The notes under the pieces are model-generated. The model searched no databases, was not told the DNA's origin, and saw only the letters and a program-made list of their open reading frames with translations. From NCBI GenBank assembly GCA_020631735.1, contig CM036231.1:6289831-6353830 (forward strand): a DNA stretch of 64,000 bases. Direction: 5' to 3'. This DNA comes from Saccharum officinarum. Taxonomy: Eukaryota > Streptophyta > Magnoliopsida > Poales > Poaceae. Below, piece by piece: positions 1 through 9,660 of the stretch; position 1 is the stretch's first letter; each line of letters starts with the position of its first letter. The translations under genes and the position numbers were made by a program.

Positions 1-75
1 TCCCAACTCCCAACCACCGTGTCCAGGTTCATCCCCCCGGACATGAGTGTAACGGGAAGCTAGCAGGGGCGCGCC

Positions 76-83
76 TATATAAA
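76..83 (+). promoter_or_regulatory. TATA box of the interrupted membrane-protein gene
   Basis: TATATAAA lies in a GC-rich setting. The first ATG downstream is at 340, which opens the membrane-protein reading frame, so the expected transcription start near 105-115 gives a 5' leader of about 230 bases. A TATA box of this kind also occurs in LTRs, but no LTR pair is visible around it. Confidence 0.5.
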
Positions 84-339
84 GGCCCCTGTTCGCACAC
101 TAGATAAGTATCCCTTTTGTGTGCTTCTCCCTCTCCAGCCACCACTGCTACCTTCTCCTTCCTGAGCTCGAGTTGCTCTGCTGCATCTCCGACCAGAGCC
201 TCTACGCGCACAGAGGCTACTGGTAGCAGGCCTTCGAAACTTCTCCCGTCAAGCGTACCTGCTCGGGTAGGCGGGAAATCAAGTTTTTGGGGAGCGCCGT
301 ACAGGCGCGACTGCTGCTGCTGTTCCACGCTCGCGGGCT

Positions 340-624
340 ATGCCTGTGAGCACTCGGCGAACTCCTGCTGTTGTTGACACCGACGTCGTCAACAACACTG
401 TCGCAGGCAGCGGCGACGACATGGACGCTAGTGGTTCACTATCCGCGGGTACCGGAAGTGCCACACATGGGTATAAAGTGAAACCACTTATTGCTATGAT
501 TTGTTTTGTTGCTGCTGTAGTGATAGCCATGCTTAGCTATGCTAGAAATATCAGTAGCACATATGAAGTGGTTGCTTGCATTATACTTGAGCTAGTATTT
601 TGCTTATCGTATTTATGGATTAAT
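340..624 (+). pseudogene. Small membrane-protein exon split by a copia insertion
   Basis: The reading frame starts at the first ATG after the TATA box. A Ser/Thr/Gly-rich N-terminus of about 45 residues is followed by two hydrophobic segments, roughly residues 48-67 (core IAMICFVAAVVIAML) and 76-95 (core VVACIILELVFCLSYLW). I do not recognise the family. The frame runs to the WIN codons at 616-624, where the copia element begins. Reading from the far side of the element at 5507, the duplicated TTAAT restores the same frame, which stays open to a TGA near 5571. The natural frame was therefore longer before the insertion. The few codons shown after 624 in the present sequence belong to the element. 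The gene may have continued to the membrane exon at 6605-7083, but that link is inferred. Confidence 0.5.
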
Positions 625-651
625 GCATGGTGTAAAATGACTAAATATCCA

Positions 652-791
652 ACATAGATTACATCAGGGAGATTGCGGCTTGTGCAAAACCGTCCCGGCG
701 CACGTCGTGTGCGTGGGAGCGCGGTCACCGCGCTCACTGCCTCAGGTAGTTTACAACCGATGGTCAAACTCTACAGTATATATACTCAACA
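652..791 (-). repeat. Copia 3' LTR (left copy, tail divergent)
   Basis: This stretch matches 5362-5506 at nearly every base, including the long CGTGTGCGTGGGAGCGCGGTCACCGC block. On the minus strand it starts TGTTGAGTATATATAC just after a G-rich polypurine tract. It lacks the CAAGAAT insert present in the other copy. The match stops at the CATAGATTAC block, and 625-651 do not resemble the corresponding 55 bases of the right LTR, so the outer part has been replaced or has decayed. Confidence 0.85.
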
Positions 792-3700
792 CCCCCCACA
801 GTCTGGCGTGTGATCGGAGCGACACATAGACTGGACCGAAAGGCTTCAAACGTCATCGTCGGCAGCCCCTTCGTCATGATGTCTGCGTACTGTTGGTCGG
901 TCAGTACATGTAGGACACGGAGGTCGCCGAGCTGAACACGCTCGCGGACGAAGTGTATGTCGAGCTCGATGTGTTTGGTGCGCTTGTGGTGGACGGGGTT
1001 GGAGCACATGTACGCAGCTGATACGTTGTCACAGTAAGCGACTGTTGCCTTTGCGATGTGGCAGTGTAGCTCGCCGAGGAGCTGACGCAGCCAAATACAC
1101 TCCGACGCCGCTTTCGCGACAGCCTGATACTCGGCCTCCGTGCTGGATCGCGAGACCGTGGGTTGCCGCTTCGAGGACCACGAGACCAGTGAGGCGCCGA
1201 GGAAGACGCAGAATCCCGAAGTAGACCGCCGCGTACCAGGGCAGCCGGCCCAGTCGGCGTCCGAGTATGCCGTGACGTCGAGCTCTGCTGAGGCGCGCAG
1301 ATGGAGCCCGTGCGACGTTGTCCCACGGACGTAGCGAAGGATATGCTTCAACATAGACATGTGGGGTGCTCGCAGATCGGGCATGTGCAAGCACGCCTGC
1401 TGCACAGCGAATGCGAGATCCAGACACGTCACGGTGAGGTACATCAGTGCACCTGCCAAGCTTCGGTAAGTGGCGGCATCGTCGATCTTGGCGCCGTCGG
1501 TGGGCACCTTGCCCTTGGAGTCGACTGGAGTGGGAACGGGCTTGCACGAGGACATGCCCGCTCGCTCCAGGATGTCTTCGGCGTAGCGTTCTTGAGAAAG
1601 GAAGAAGCCGTTCGCCGTGTGCTTGACATCAATGCCAAGGAAGAAGTGAAGCTCGCCCATGTCTTTCACAGCAAACTCGGCGCACAGGCTGTCGACGACA
1701 TGCTGCAGTAGGCGTGGAGAGGAGCCGGTGAGCACGATGTCATCCACGTACAGCAACAGGTAGGCGATGTCGTGTCCGCGACACAAGACGAAGAGCGACG
1801 AGTTGGATCGGGTGGCCCGGAAGCCAAGGTTGATGACGAAGTCAGCGAATCGAGTGAACCAGGCGTGGGGTGCTTGCCGGAGTCCGTACAGAGACTTGTC
1901 GAGGAGGCTGACCGCGTCGGGATGCTGAGTGTCGACGAATCCCGTGGGTTGCTGGCACAGAACACGTTCCTTGAGCTAGCCGTGGAGGAACACGTTGGAA
2001 ACATCCAACTGCTTTGTCGTCCAGCGCCGGGAAGCTGCGATAGTGAGCACCGTGCAAATGGTGGCCGGTTTCACAACCGGAGTGAACGTTTCACCAAAAT
2101 CCACTCCGGCGCGCTGAGTGAAGCCGCGGACCACCCACCGAGCTTTGTATCGCTCCAAACTGCCATCGGGGTTAAGCTTGTGTTTGAACACCCATTTGCC
2201 AGAGACAACATTGGCGCCTGGTGGTCGATCAACCAGCTGCCATGTGCGATTGCGTTGGAGAGCGGCGAATTCGGCAGCCATTGCCTCACGCCAGTGCGGA
2301 TCCTTCAGCGCGGCCCGCGCGGAGCTAGGAATGGGTGAGATGGCGGGCGCAGTGGTGGCGAGGGCATAGCGGGGATTGGGCTTATGCACGCCAGCGCGAG
2401 CGCGAGTGATCATGGGGTGAGGCTCGGGTGTAGCAGGTGATGCTGTGGTGGTGGGAGCAGCGGCCGGCGAAGAGGGTGCGGCGAGCAGTGGTGACTCAGT
2501 GAGCGCGCGCGACGAGGGCTCAGTGGGTGTGCGCAACGAGGGCTGTGTCGGTGATGGGGAGTACTGCACCGTCATAGGGGATGAGAGGCCAGATGGCGTG
2601 GCATGGTCTGCTGGAGGTGCGCGAGGAGCAGACTGAATGCGAGGTGCTGCAGTTTGCTGAATGAGAATTGGTGGTTCAGGTTCAGTTACTGTAGCACGTC
2701 AACTATTGTCGGTGCAGACTGAAACGATGGGGAGTGAAAGGGAAACTGTGATTCGTTGAAGACGACGTGACGGGAGGTGATGACTTGTCTTGTGTGTAGA
2801 TCAAAGCACCTGTAGCCCCTATGATCAGCCGGATAGCCAAGGAAGACGCATGGTGCTGATCGAGCAGCAAGCTTGTGAGGTGTGGTGGATGCCTGATTGG
2901 GATAACAAAGGCAGCCAAAGACTCGCAGAAGATGGTATTGGGGTGGGGCGCCGAGCAGGAGCTCATATGGACTGCGAGAGCCAGTAGTCTGACACGGCCG
3001 GAGATTGAGGAGATGAGTGGCTGTAGCCAACGCCTCAACCTAGAATGATGTCGGCATGCCGGCATGGATGAGCAAGCTACGAATGCAGTCATTCAGTGTA
3101 CGGAGGATGCGCTCGGCTTTCCCGTTTTGGGCCGAGGTGTAAGGACAAGAAAGACGCAGCGCAACACCATGGGCAGCGAGATGACTGCGGAAGGCGTGGT
3201 TGTCGAACACTTTTCCATTGTCAGACTGAACGGCGATAAGAGGAAGTTGAAATTGAGTGCACACATAAGCATGAAAATGTAATAGGCACTGAAGAACATC
3301 AGATTTTGCTCGGAGGGGGAAGTCCAAATATAGTGTGTAAAATCATCTATGAGCACAAGATAGTACTTGAAACCTGAGCAACTAGTTACAGGCGATGTCC
3401 AGACATCGGCATGGACAATTTGAAAAGGAACATAAGACACTGAAGTTGAACTAGTAAAGGGCAGCCGGACGTGCTTGCCGAGCTGACAGGCTTCACAAGT
3501 GTGATCCGGCTGGGCAGTGGGGGTGAAGTCGAGGTTGGGAAGCGACCGGTGGAGGACACGGCGGCCTGGATGACCCAGACGTTGATGCCAGAGATCGACG
3601 CTTGGAGTGGTGGCAGCAAGGGCCTCCGGCTGTGAGGGCGCCAGAGGGTAGAGCTCGCCGGAGCTATTACATCGGAGGATCACTGAACGTGTTGAAAGAT

Positions 3701-3862
3701 CCTTGACAGAAAAACCGAAAGGGTCAAACTCCACCGAAACATTGTTGTCGCGGGTTAAAGAATGTACTGAAATAAGATTCTTCACCAAAGATGGGGAAAC
3801 AAGAATGTTCTTAAGAAGAAGAGGGGAATTGGTGGTGGGGATAGAAGAAGATGCTCGATGGG
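764..3862 (-). pseudogene. Copia pol remnant: integrase, reverse transcriptase, RNase H
   Basis: Read downstream on the minus strand, the GAG-pre-integrase zinc finger comes first (about 3788-3430: WHQRLGHPG, then CEACQLGK). The integrase core follows, with HADVW and LVLIDDFTHYIW, then AVQSDNG and the SAQNGKAER block (3327-3040). The C-terminal FGCLCYP and VFLGYP segments lie at 3030-2686. The first part of reverse transcriptase is at 2575-1976 (KWVFKHKLNPDGS, ARWVVRGFTQRAGVDF). The rest, with the YVDD catalytic motif, and RNase H (YSDADWAG, STEAEYQAV) form a single 340-residue frame at 1786-764. Breaks fall near 3870, 3330, 3040, 2690 and 1980, and each changes frame or adds a stop. The enzymes are recognisable but cannot be made as one polyprotein. 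Confidence 0.92.
792..800 (-). other. Copia polypurine tract
   Basis: On the minus strand the sequence TGTGGGGGG directly precedes the LTR start TGTTGAG. This is the expected primer site for plus-strand DNA synthesis in LTR retrotransposons and it fixes the inner edge of the 3' LTR at 791. Confidence 0.75.
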
Positions 3863-5170
3863 TTACCGGCAGCGTGGCGCCGTTGCGACGATAATAGGCA
3901 GAGTATGGGGAACGGGGGTAGGATGTGAGAGGTTACCGGCGTTGGAGCTCATGTGCGAGGACACGCCGGTGTCGAGGTACCATTCGGCCGTCTGTGGGGC
4001 AGTCGCCATGGAGTTAGCCGCGTTCAGCACAGCGAGTAGCGCCTGATAATTCCACGGATCCATCGGTGGAGGCGGTTGCGCGACACCGGGAGAAAACGAA
4101 GGCTGGCCGGCGAAGTAGGCCTGCTGTGGTGATTGGCCAGGCCGAGGACCGAGAACGCCAGCACTGGGAACCCGGAACGGCATGGGCCAAGCTTGCACCA
4201 TGCCGGTCCACGGATTGAGGCCCGGTGTCCATGCGGTTAGAGGCCGAGTGGTGCTGGAGTTCGGGCCACCTGGGGGAGCACCGCAGCCACGACCGCGACC
4301 GCGACTGCGCCGGTTGTCGTAGCGTGGGGGAGCACCGTGCGCTGCGGCCGGTGGTTTGGGAGCGGTAGGAGTGCCGCCCGAGTTGGAGCCAGAACCGCCG
4401 TCACCCTGGGACGGAGCCGGAGGGCGAGATCCACCAGAGGCCACAAGGGCATGATGGGCAGCCGCCTTCGCATGCTCCTTGTCGTAGTTTTCTTCGAGGA
4501 GGCGGTAGGAGCGGGCGAAAAGGAAAGTGTGGGGCAGCTGCTTGGCGGTGATCACCGGACTTGTGTGACGGTACTTGGAGTTGAGCCCACGCAGGAGATT
4601 GAGCACCTGGCTTGTCTCGCGCACGGGCTGCCCGATGTCGCGAAGAGCGTCGGCCAACTTCTTGAGGCGTCCGGTGTACCCCGTGATGGTCAAATCACCC
4701 TGGATGAGGTTGCGAAGCTCGGCTTCCAAATAGACGGCGCGATGGAGTTGGTTGTCGCGGAACTGCTCCTCAATCGCGCTCCAGATGACGAACGCCGTCG
4801 GCTTAGGGACGCGGACGATGGCGAGAACGTCCTTGGCGATGGAGTTGTAGATCCAGCTGAGGATGCATTGATCGAGGAGGCGCCACTCCGGATCGCGACG
4901 CTGTGCCGAGGTGGGAGGAGTAGAGAGGTGATCGCCTAGCCCAAACTTGCCGATGAACGCGTCGAAGAAGGTACGCCACTCGGTGTAGTTGGGTTCGGTG
5001 AGCTCGAGGACGACGGGGACGTGGGATTTGATATTCACCGTTTGCAGAACAGCAGTCGAGGGAGTCGTGATGACGGGGGCGGCGGTGTAGGACTCGTCAC
5101 CGACTGAGGAGGCGGTGGAAGAGGAGTCAACATCGGTGAGGTCGGCGTTGAAGAGCGGGTTGACATCCAT
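3863..5170 (-). pseudogene. Copia gag and start of protease
   Basis: This 435-codon frame starts at the ATG at 5170, about 120 bases inside the primer-binding site. Residues around 55-230 have the look of a copia gag (UBN2-type) domain, with LTEPNYTEW near the start, then LLDQCILSWIYNSIA and LRGLNSKY. A low-complexity stretch rich in Pro, Gly and Arg follows, with no CCHC zinc knuckle. Near residue 400 the protease motif appears as DTGVSSHMS; most copia proteases have DTGAS, so Ala to Val is a deviation. The frame closes just after the protease active site, where the next pol frame begins in another phase. The product would be a capsid-like protein without a working downstream pol. Confidence 0.85.
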
Positions 5171-5293
5171 GGCGTGGAGATCGCGACGAGGACAAAGGAG
5201 GAGGGAGCAGCGGGCAGTGGCGATCGCACCGGCGGCAGCGGCAAGCGCGGCGGCAGTTAGGGCGACGAACGCGAGCAGGAGGAAGAAACTCAG

Positions 5294-5306
5294 TCTGTCG
5301 ATACCA
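5294..5306 (-). other. Copia primer-binding site
   Basis: On the minus strand the sequence TGGTATCGACAGA follows the LTR directly. Its first seven bases match the initiator-methionine tRNA complement TGGTATCAGAGC that plant copia elements use, with changes further in. Confidence 0.65.
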
Positions 5307-5506
5307 TGTAGGAAGTAAGAATGGGAGCCAACAACGATCTGTGTTGATCTCTTCGTGTAAGCATAGATTACATCAGGGAGGTTGCGGCTTGTGCAAACCG
5401 TCCCGGCGCACGTCGTGTGCGTGGGAGCGCGGTCACCGCGCTCACTGCCTCAGGCAGTTTACAACCGATGGTCAAACTCTACACAAGAATGTATATATAC
5501 TCAACA
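5307..5506 (-). repeat. Copia 5' LTR (right copy), about 200 bp
   Basis: On the minus strand it starts TGTTGAG at 5506 and ends at TACA (5307), next to the primer-binding site. It has terminal TG and CA. A short TATATATAC motif sits near the start. About 145 bases are shared with the left copy. Confidence 0.8.
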
Positions 5507-5511
5507 TTAAT

Positions 5512-5787
5512 AATTGTGTTATGTGGAGACAACAAAAGACAACATGTTCGGCTGGCTGGAAAAACGGTTGATGCTGATTTGTTGTGAGAGAAAAACACTG
5601 TTATTTCACTGAAACAGTACGGCTGATAAATTCAAGCGAACAGGGCCCTACAATGGTTTGTTCTATGTTTCTTGATCTGGAAGAAACCAGTACACGATAT
5701 TTTTTTTGCCCACTAAAACAAAATAAATACTAGATTTTTTTTCAAGTCTTGTTTTGCTGCTTAACTTTGCCACTAGCAGCTACACCT
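5512..5787. other. Flank of the copia insertion with a hAT-like MITE
   Basis: 5512-5571 continues the membrane-protein reading frame (NCVMWRQQK and on). From about 5546 (GTTCGGCTGGCTG) to 5648 (AAGCGAACAGGGCC) lies a MITE of a very common grass family, recognised by the block TGATTTGTTGTGAGAGAAAAACACTGT. The GTTCG/CGAAC ends are inverted. The remainder to 5787 has no recognised gene. Confidence 0.55.
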
Positions 5788-5986
5788 AAGCTTATTAGTG
5801 ATGTTTTAGTATTTCACACACCAGACATTTGTTTACACTACCATGGTCATGACAAACCACGCTTGGTTACTACTAGTACTCTCTGGGCCTAAGCTTTTGG
5901 ACTAACTTTATACACTTGTAGTTATTATAGGAACAGAAGTAAATGGCCAAACATTTCTGAACTTTTCCATCTACATACACTCCTCC
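5788..5986. repeat. Direct duplication, first copy
   Basis: It matches 6419-6664 over about 200 bases, from AAGCTTATTAGTGATGTTTT to CTACATACACT, with about 10 percent differences. Both copies can be read with the string WPNISE/WPIISE then LFHLHTLLH, so the duplication includes part of an exon-like sequence. Confidence 0.85.
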
Positions 5987-6418
5987 ATCTTCCCCTCAAC
6001 ATCCTCCTGCGACTCGTGTTACTACTTTCTTCTTCCTTGTAATCAGCTTTGCATATGAGATTCATGCACAACAATTGCTTCTTTTGGGTTGCGTTTTTCC
6101 TTAAGTAACCCAGCTATTGCTCTTTTTGATTGAACCCAGCTATTGCTCTCCATCTTTGGGAAGGAAGAGTTGGGCAAACTCTTTCTCTCTTTTTTCATTT
6201 CCACCATTGGTAAGGAATAGGTGGCGACAGGCCGGTGCACAAACGGAGAGTGACCTCAAGTCCTCAAGGGTGGTGAATCAAAGGTTGTACACTCACAGTT
6301 GGGGATGAAAACGGGGCGACATTTATCAACCGTCCATCTGTCCGAAAGGATTTGCATACCAGTTGGATATATACAGGACGTCAGGCAACTTTTTGATGAT
6401 GGATATAGTACGTCAGGC
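5987..6418. other. Spacer between duplicated segments
   Basis: I see no gene here. It holds a short local repeat of TTGATTGAACCCAGCTATTGCTC and CCAGCTATTGCTC (about 6105-6150) and AT-rich noncoding sequence. Confidence 0.4.
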
Positions 6419-6664
6419 AAGCTTATTAGTGATGTTTTAGTATTTCAGACACCAGACATTTGTTTACACTACCGTAGTCATAACAAACCACACTTTGTTA
6501 CTACTACTAGTACTCTGGCCCTAAGCTTTTTGACTAACTTTATATACTTGTAGTTATTATAGTAAGAGAACTAATTGGCCAAACATTTCTGAAGTTTTTC
6601 ATAGGAACCGGAACTAATTGGCCAATCATTTCTGAACTTTTTCATCTACATACACTTCTCCATA
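6419..6664. repeat. Direct duplication, second copy
   Basis: This is the partner of 5788-5986. Inside it a further block of about 35 bases (GAACTAATTGGCCAAnCATTTCTGAA) is doubled at about 6569 and 6611, so this copy is longer. It runs straight into the membrane-protein exon. Confidence 0.85.
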
Positions 6665-7083
6665 ATGCCGTCCTCATCGCCGCGGCGGTCATCTACAGCC
6701 GCCACACGCACCACGCCGTCGGTGCGGGCGGCGGCAACTGGCGCGTCTCGGAGCTTGCCTTCTTCGTCTTGTTCCTGCAGGTTGGCGTCCTCCAGTTCGT
6801 CCTGTTCGTCCAGAATCCTGCAGCAGCAGCTCGTGCGCTTGGCACCAGTGCTGCCCGTGCTTTGCCCTGCGTTGCCTCGGTCACCTTCTTCCTGGGCATC
6901 ACCCTCATCTATGCGCACATGGGCAACGGCGGCGGAGCGGCCGGAGGTTCTGTCGCTGGCAACGGACCGGCGCCGGCGCCCGCCACGGCCACCGTCAGGC
7001 TCCTTGCCAATATGGCGCTCGGGGCTGCATTAGCCTGCCTGATGAGCATCATCCTCGCCTTGCTCTACATAAACACCAAGTGA
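6605..7083 (+). CDS. Membrane-protein exon, family not recognised
   Basis: From about 6605 a frame stays open to the TGA at 7081-7083. It reads NWPIISELFHLHTLLHNAV near its start and ends LLYINTK. It has four likely membrane segments: NAVLIAAAVIYS, ELAFFVLFLQVGVLQFVLFV, VASVTFFLGITLIYAHM and LANMALGAALACLMSIILALLY. A Gly/Ala/Pro-rich loop lies before the last one. There is no good start codon, and the sequence before 6605 has in-frame stops, so this is probably a 3' exon behind an acceptor such as CATAG at 6600-6604. The interrupted two-helix frame at 340-624 is a candidate 5' exon. I cannot name the family. Its third-position GC bias and helix pattern favour real coding. Confidence 0.5.
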
Positions 7084-7455
7084 GTTCATTTCCTTAGATT
7101 ATGAACATACTCTACCGTCGATCTCTTTATTCCTGGGATTTGGGCTCTCAAATCAAGATATTTCAATGGGAATTCTGAAGCGGGACCGTATACCCATCCG
7201 CTTGAGGAAGGGGATACGTACCCCCGTTGGGCTCGACAGACGAAAGAGACGTGGCGCGGTTTCTTTGGGGAGCAGGAGCACAGCTACACGGCCGCTTGCT
7301 GCTTCTGGACTCCTGGCCCCTCCTGGTGCTTGGCCGGCCGCTTGTGGGAGGGTTTCTGATCTTGTTCTTGGCATTCACGCTGTGATGTTGTCCTCGCCAC
7401 ATACCTCATCACTCGGGGCAGGAGGCGCCACATACTCATCACTTACATCTGACCG
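7084..7455. other. Intergenic, no gene seen
   Basis: It holds a GC-rich stretch with no recognised protein. The string TGTGATGTTGTCCTCGC occurs at 7381 and again at 7456, which makes the exact start of the following LTR uncertain. Confidence 0.4.
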
Positions 7456-7935
7456 TGTGATGTTGTCCTCGCGATGCACGTTGAGATAGATGGAGCACGC
7501 CAAGTGTTCATTTAGCAGGCAAACGACGAATACATGCTTGACCTTCAAGCACTGGCATTCACGCTGTTGACCTTGCCAGTCTCAACCTGCCCTTCACTCT
7601 CGAGGAGGTGTCAGCAGCCCCCCTCTGAGCAGGCCTCTACCTCTGCTACTGAAGGACGGCCCACGACACCAAGAGTCCGCAGGCCCAACACGAAGTACGC
7701 TGGAGTCGACTGGACACGCTAGGCGCTTGCACGCGCATCTGAGGCCGAGCCTCTGTAATACATGTACCGATGGGTGTGAAGGAGAGGGTAGCTTATGACA
7801 TAACAAACTCCGTTTTTACTCAATACTAAGATTCGTCCTCGATCTACTGTTCTTCTCCTCCCGTTGCCGCGTTCTCCAGTTCTTCTCCCGGTCCTCCTCC
7901 TTCCAATCCTCCAATTACCCCTGCTATCTCTCACA
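7456..7935 (+). repeat. 5' LTR of gypsy element (start 7456 or 7381)
   Basis: The LTR ends TCACA at 7931-7935, three bases before a primer-binding site. Inverted ends TGTGA...TCACA give a start at 7456 (480 bp), or at 7381 if the earlier copy of TGTGATGTTG is the true end. No matching 3' LTR is present, because the element is truncated. Confidence 0.6.
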
Positions 7936-7937
7936 AG

Positions 7938-7950
7938 TGGTATCAGAGAC
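7938..7950 (+). other. Gypsy primer-binding site
   Basis: TGGTATCAGAGAC matches the complement of the 3' end of initiator-methionine tRNA in its first eleven bases. Its place two bases after the LTR is standard for plant gypsy and copia elements. Confidence 0.9.
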
Positions 7951-8179
7951 ACCAATCCTCGGCCGGTTCCGTTCGTGATATCCTGTAATCCATCGATCGA
8001 ATCATCCACTTGAGTCGGTTGGTCTAACTCCTCTCGATCTGTGAGCTGCAGTTTCGAGTCGAGATTCCGTAATTCCCCTCTCCGGATAGTTCGATTTGAG
8101 GCGGATTTCCGTGCTGGATCGTTCCAATTCCACTTTTCCCCACACCCACTACACCAGATTACAACGGCAATGCGGCGCC

Positions 8180-9660
8180 ATGAATCCTGACCTCAAGCTC
8201 CTACTCGATGAGATGGACAAGCGCTTCTCCGTCCAGGAGCGGCGCTTCGACACCATCGAGCGCAAGCTCGACACCTCTTCGGCGGCGTCCGCCTCCCGCC
8301 TCGACGCGCTCGAGTCCGCCACCAAGGGGTTCGACGAATGGCGTCCCAACATCGAAGGCGTCGTCGACGACCTAAAGCTCGAGGTGAACAAGCTCGCGAC
8401 ACTGAAACTCGAGGTGGGGAAAATCACAAAGTATTGGGAGCGCTCGATGGTGGATGCCCCGTCGGCAACGCCGGGTGTGTTCGCGACCGCGCCTGCACTC
8501 AAGTCCGTGTCGGCTCCTTCTTCATCGAGCGCCGCCATCCTCGACACCAAGCCAGTGATCTCCCCCAACTTCAAGTCAGCCTTCACCACCGACTACCAGG
8601 CTGCCGGGCGCGCCTCTACCGGAATCCCAGCCGAACCGCCCCTTGGGCCCCGCGTCGAACATCGGAACCGGGAGGGTGAATTTGGAGTGGTCACCACTCT
8701 GATTCCACCCCCGACAAGGGTATGTTGCCTTGCCGTTCTCCCCTCCGCTTAAATTACCATGTCGTCCACCGCGCCCACCGCCACCATTGTCGCTTAATCG
8801 CTGGGAGTCGGAGTACCAGGGGGCAGTGGGGGTGGCCACAATGGCAAGCTACCCAAATTTGATTTCCCTAGATTTGAGGGGGATAATCCTAAGCTGTGGA
8901 TTAAGCAGGTTGTGCATTATTTCAACCTCTATCGTGTTGAGTCCGCAGTCTGGGTTCAAGCGTCCACGGTGCACTTCCATGGAGCAGCAAAACGCTGGCT
9001 CTCCTCGGTTGAGGAACAACTTGAGTCCACCACTTGGGAGGAATTCTGTGCTCAGCTGTTGTCTCGTTTCGCCAGAGATGAGCATGAGATGTTGTTGCGT
9101 CGTTTGTTTCAGATTCGGCAGACTGGTTCTGTCAATGAGTACATAGATGCTTTCATAGCCCTGGTAGATCAGTTGAAGAGTTACGCTAAACACCCTGACC
9201 CCCTCTACTATACACAGCGGTTCATAGATGGCTTACGCGATGAGATTAAAGCTATTGTACTTGTTCAGCGACCTTCTTCCTTGGATACTGCGTGTGTGCT
9301 TTCACTCTTGCAGGAGGAGGCGCTGTCCGTGATAAAGAGGCCCTTTCGGCGTACTGAGCATATGAAGCCGGGTTGGACTGGAGCTCTTCCTCTTCTAGCC
9401 CCACCCCTGAAACCTGATGCCGGTGATATCAAACGCCTGGTCGACGCTCCTCATTCTAATGCTGAAGAAAAGTTCCAGGCATTGCGTGCTTCCCGCCGTG
9501 CTCGTGGGTTATGCATTCGCTATGGCGCTAAGTGGAGCCATGACCACAAGTGTGCTGAGGTTGTCCAACTTCATCTTGTGCAAGAGTTATTGGATATGTT
9601 TCCTGACCATGATGAAGCCAACGACACCAGTCCAGATTCTCCTACTGCACAAGTAATGCT
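8180..9660 (+). pseudogene. Gypsy gag, interrupted by two stops
   Basis: The start is the ATG at 8180 (MNPDLKLLLDEMDKRF), which follows a leader of about 230 bases. The first part is a predicted coiled coil (ERRFDTIERKLD and on). Two TAA codons interrupt the same frame at 8750-8752 and about 8792. The capsid domain then resumes with GKLPKFDFPRFEGDNPKLW and runs through the retrotransposon gag core (residues from FHGAAKRWL to YTQRFIDGL). The zinc knuckle is damaged: LCIRYGAKWSHDHKC has Tyr where the second Cys of CX2C should be. Both the stops and the lost zinc ligand point to decay. Confidence 0.88.

Larger units (their letters stand above)
620..5511 (-). mobile_element. Ty1/copia LTR retrotransposon, minus strand, degenerate
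   Basis: The element reads right to left: LTR (5307-5506), primer-binding site (5294-5306), gag (5170 downwards), protease, integrase, reverse transcriptase, RNase H, polypurine tract (792-800), LTR (from 791 leftwards). This gag-protease-integrase-RT-RNase H order is diagnostic of copia. TTAAT at 620-624 and 5507-5511 is the likely 5-bp target duplication. The polyprotein is broken by several frameshifts, so it should not be able to move on its own. The element sits inside the small membrane-protein reading frame. Confidence 0.9.
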
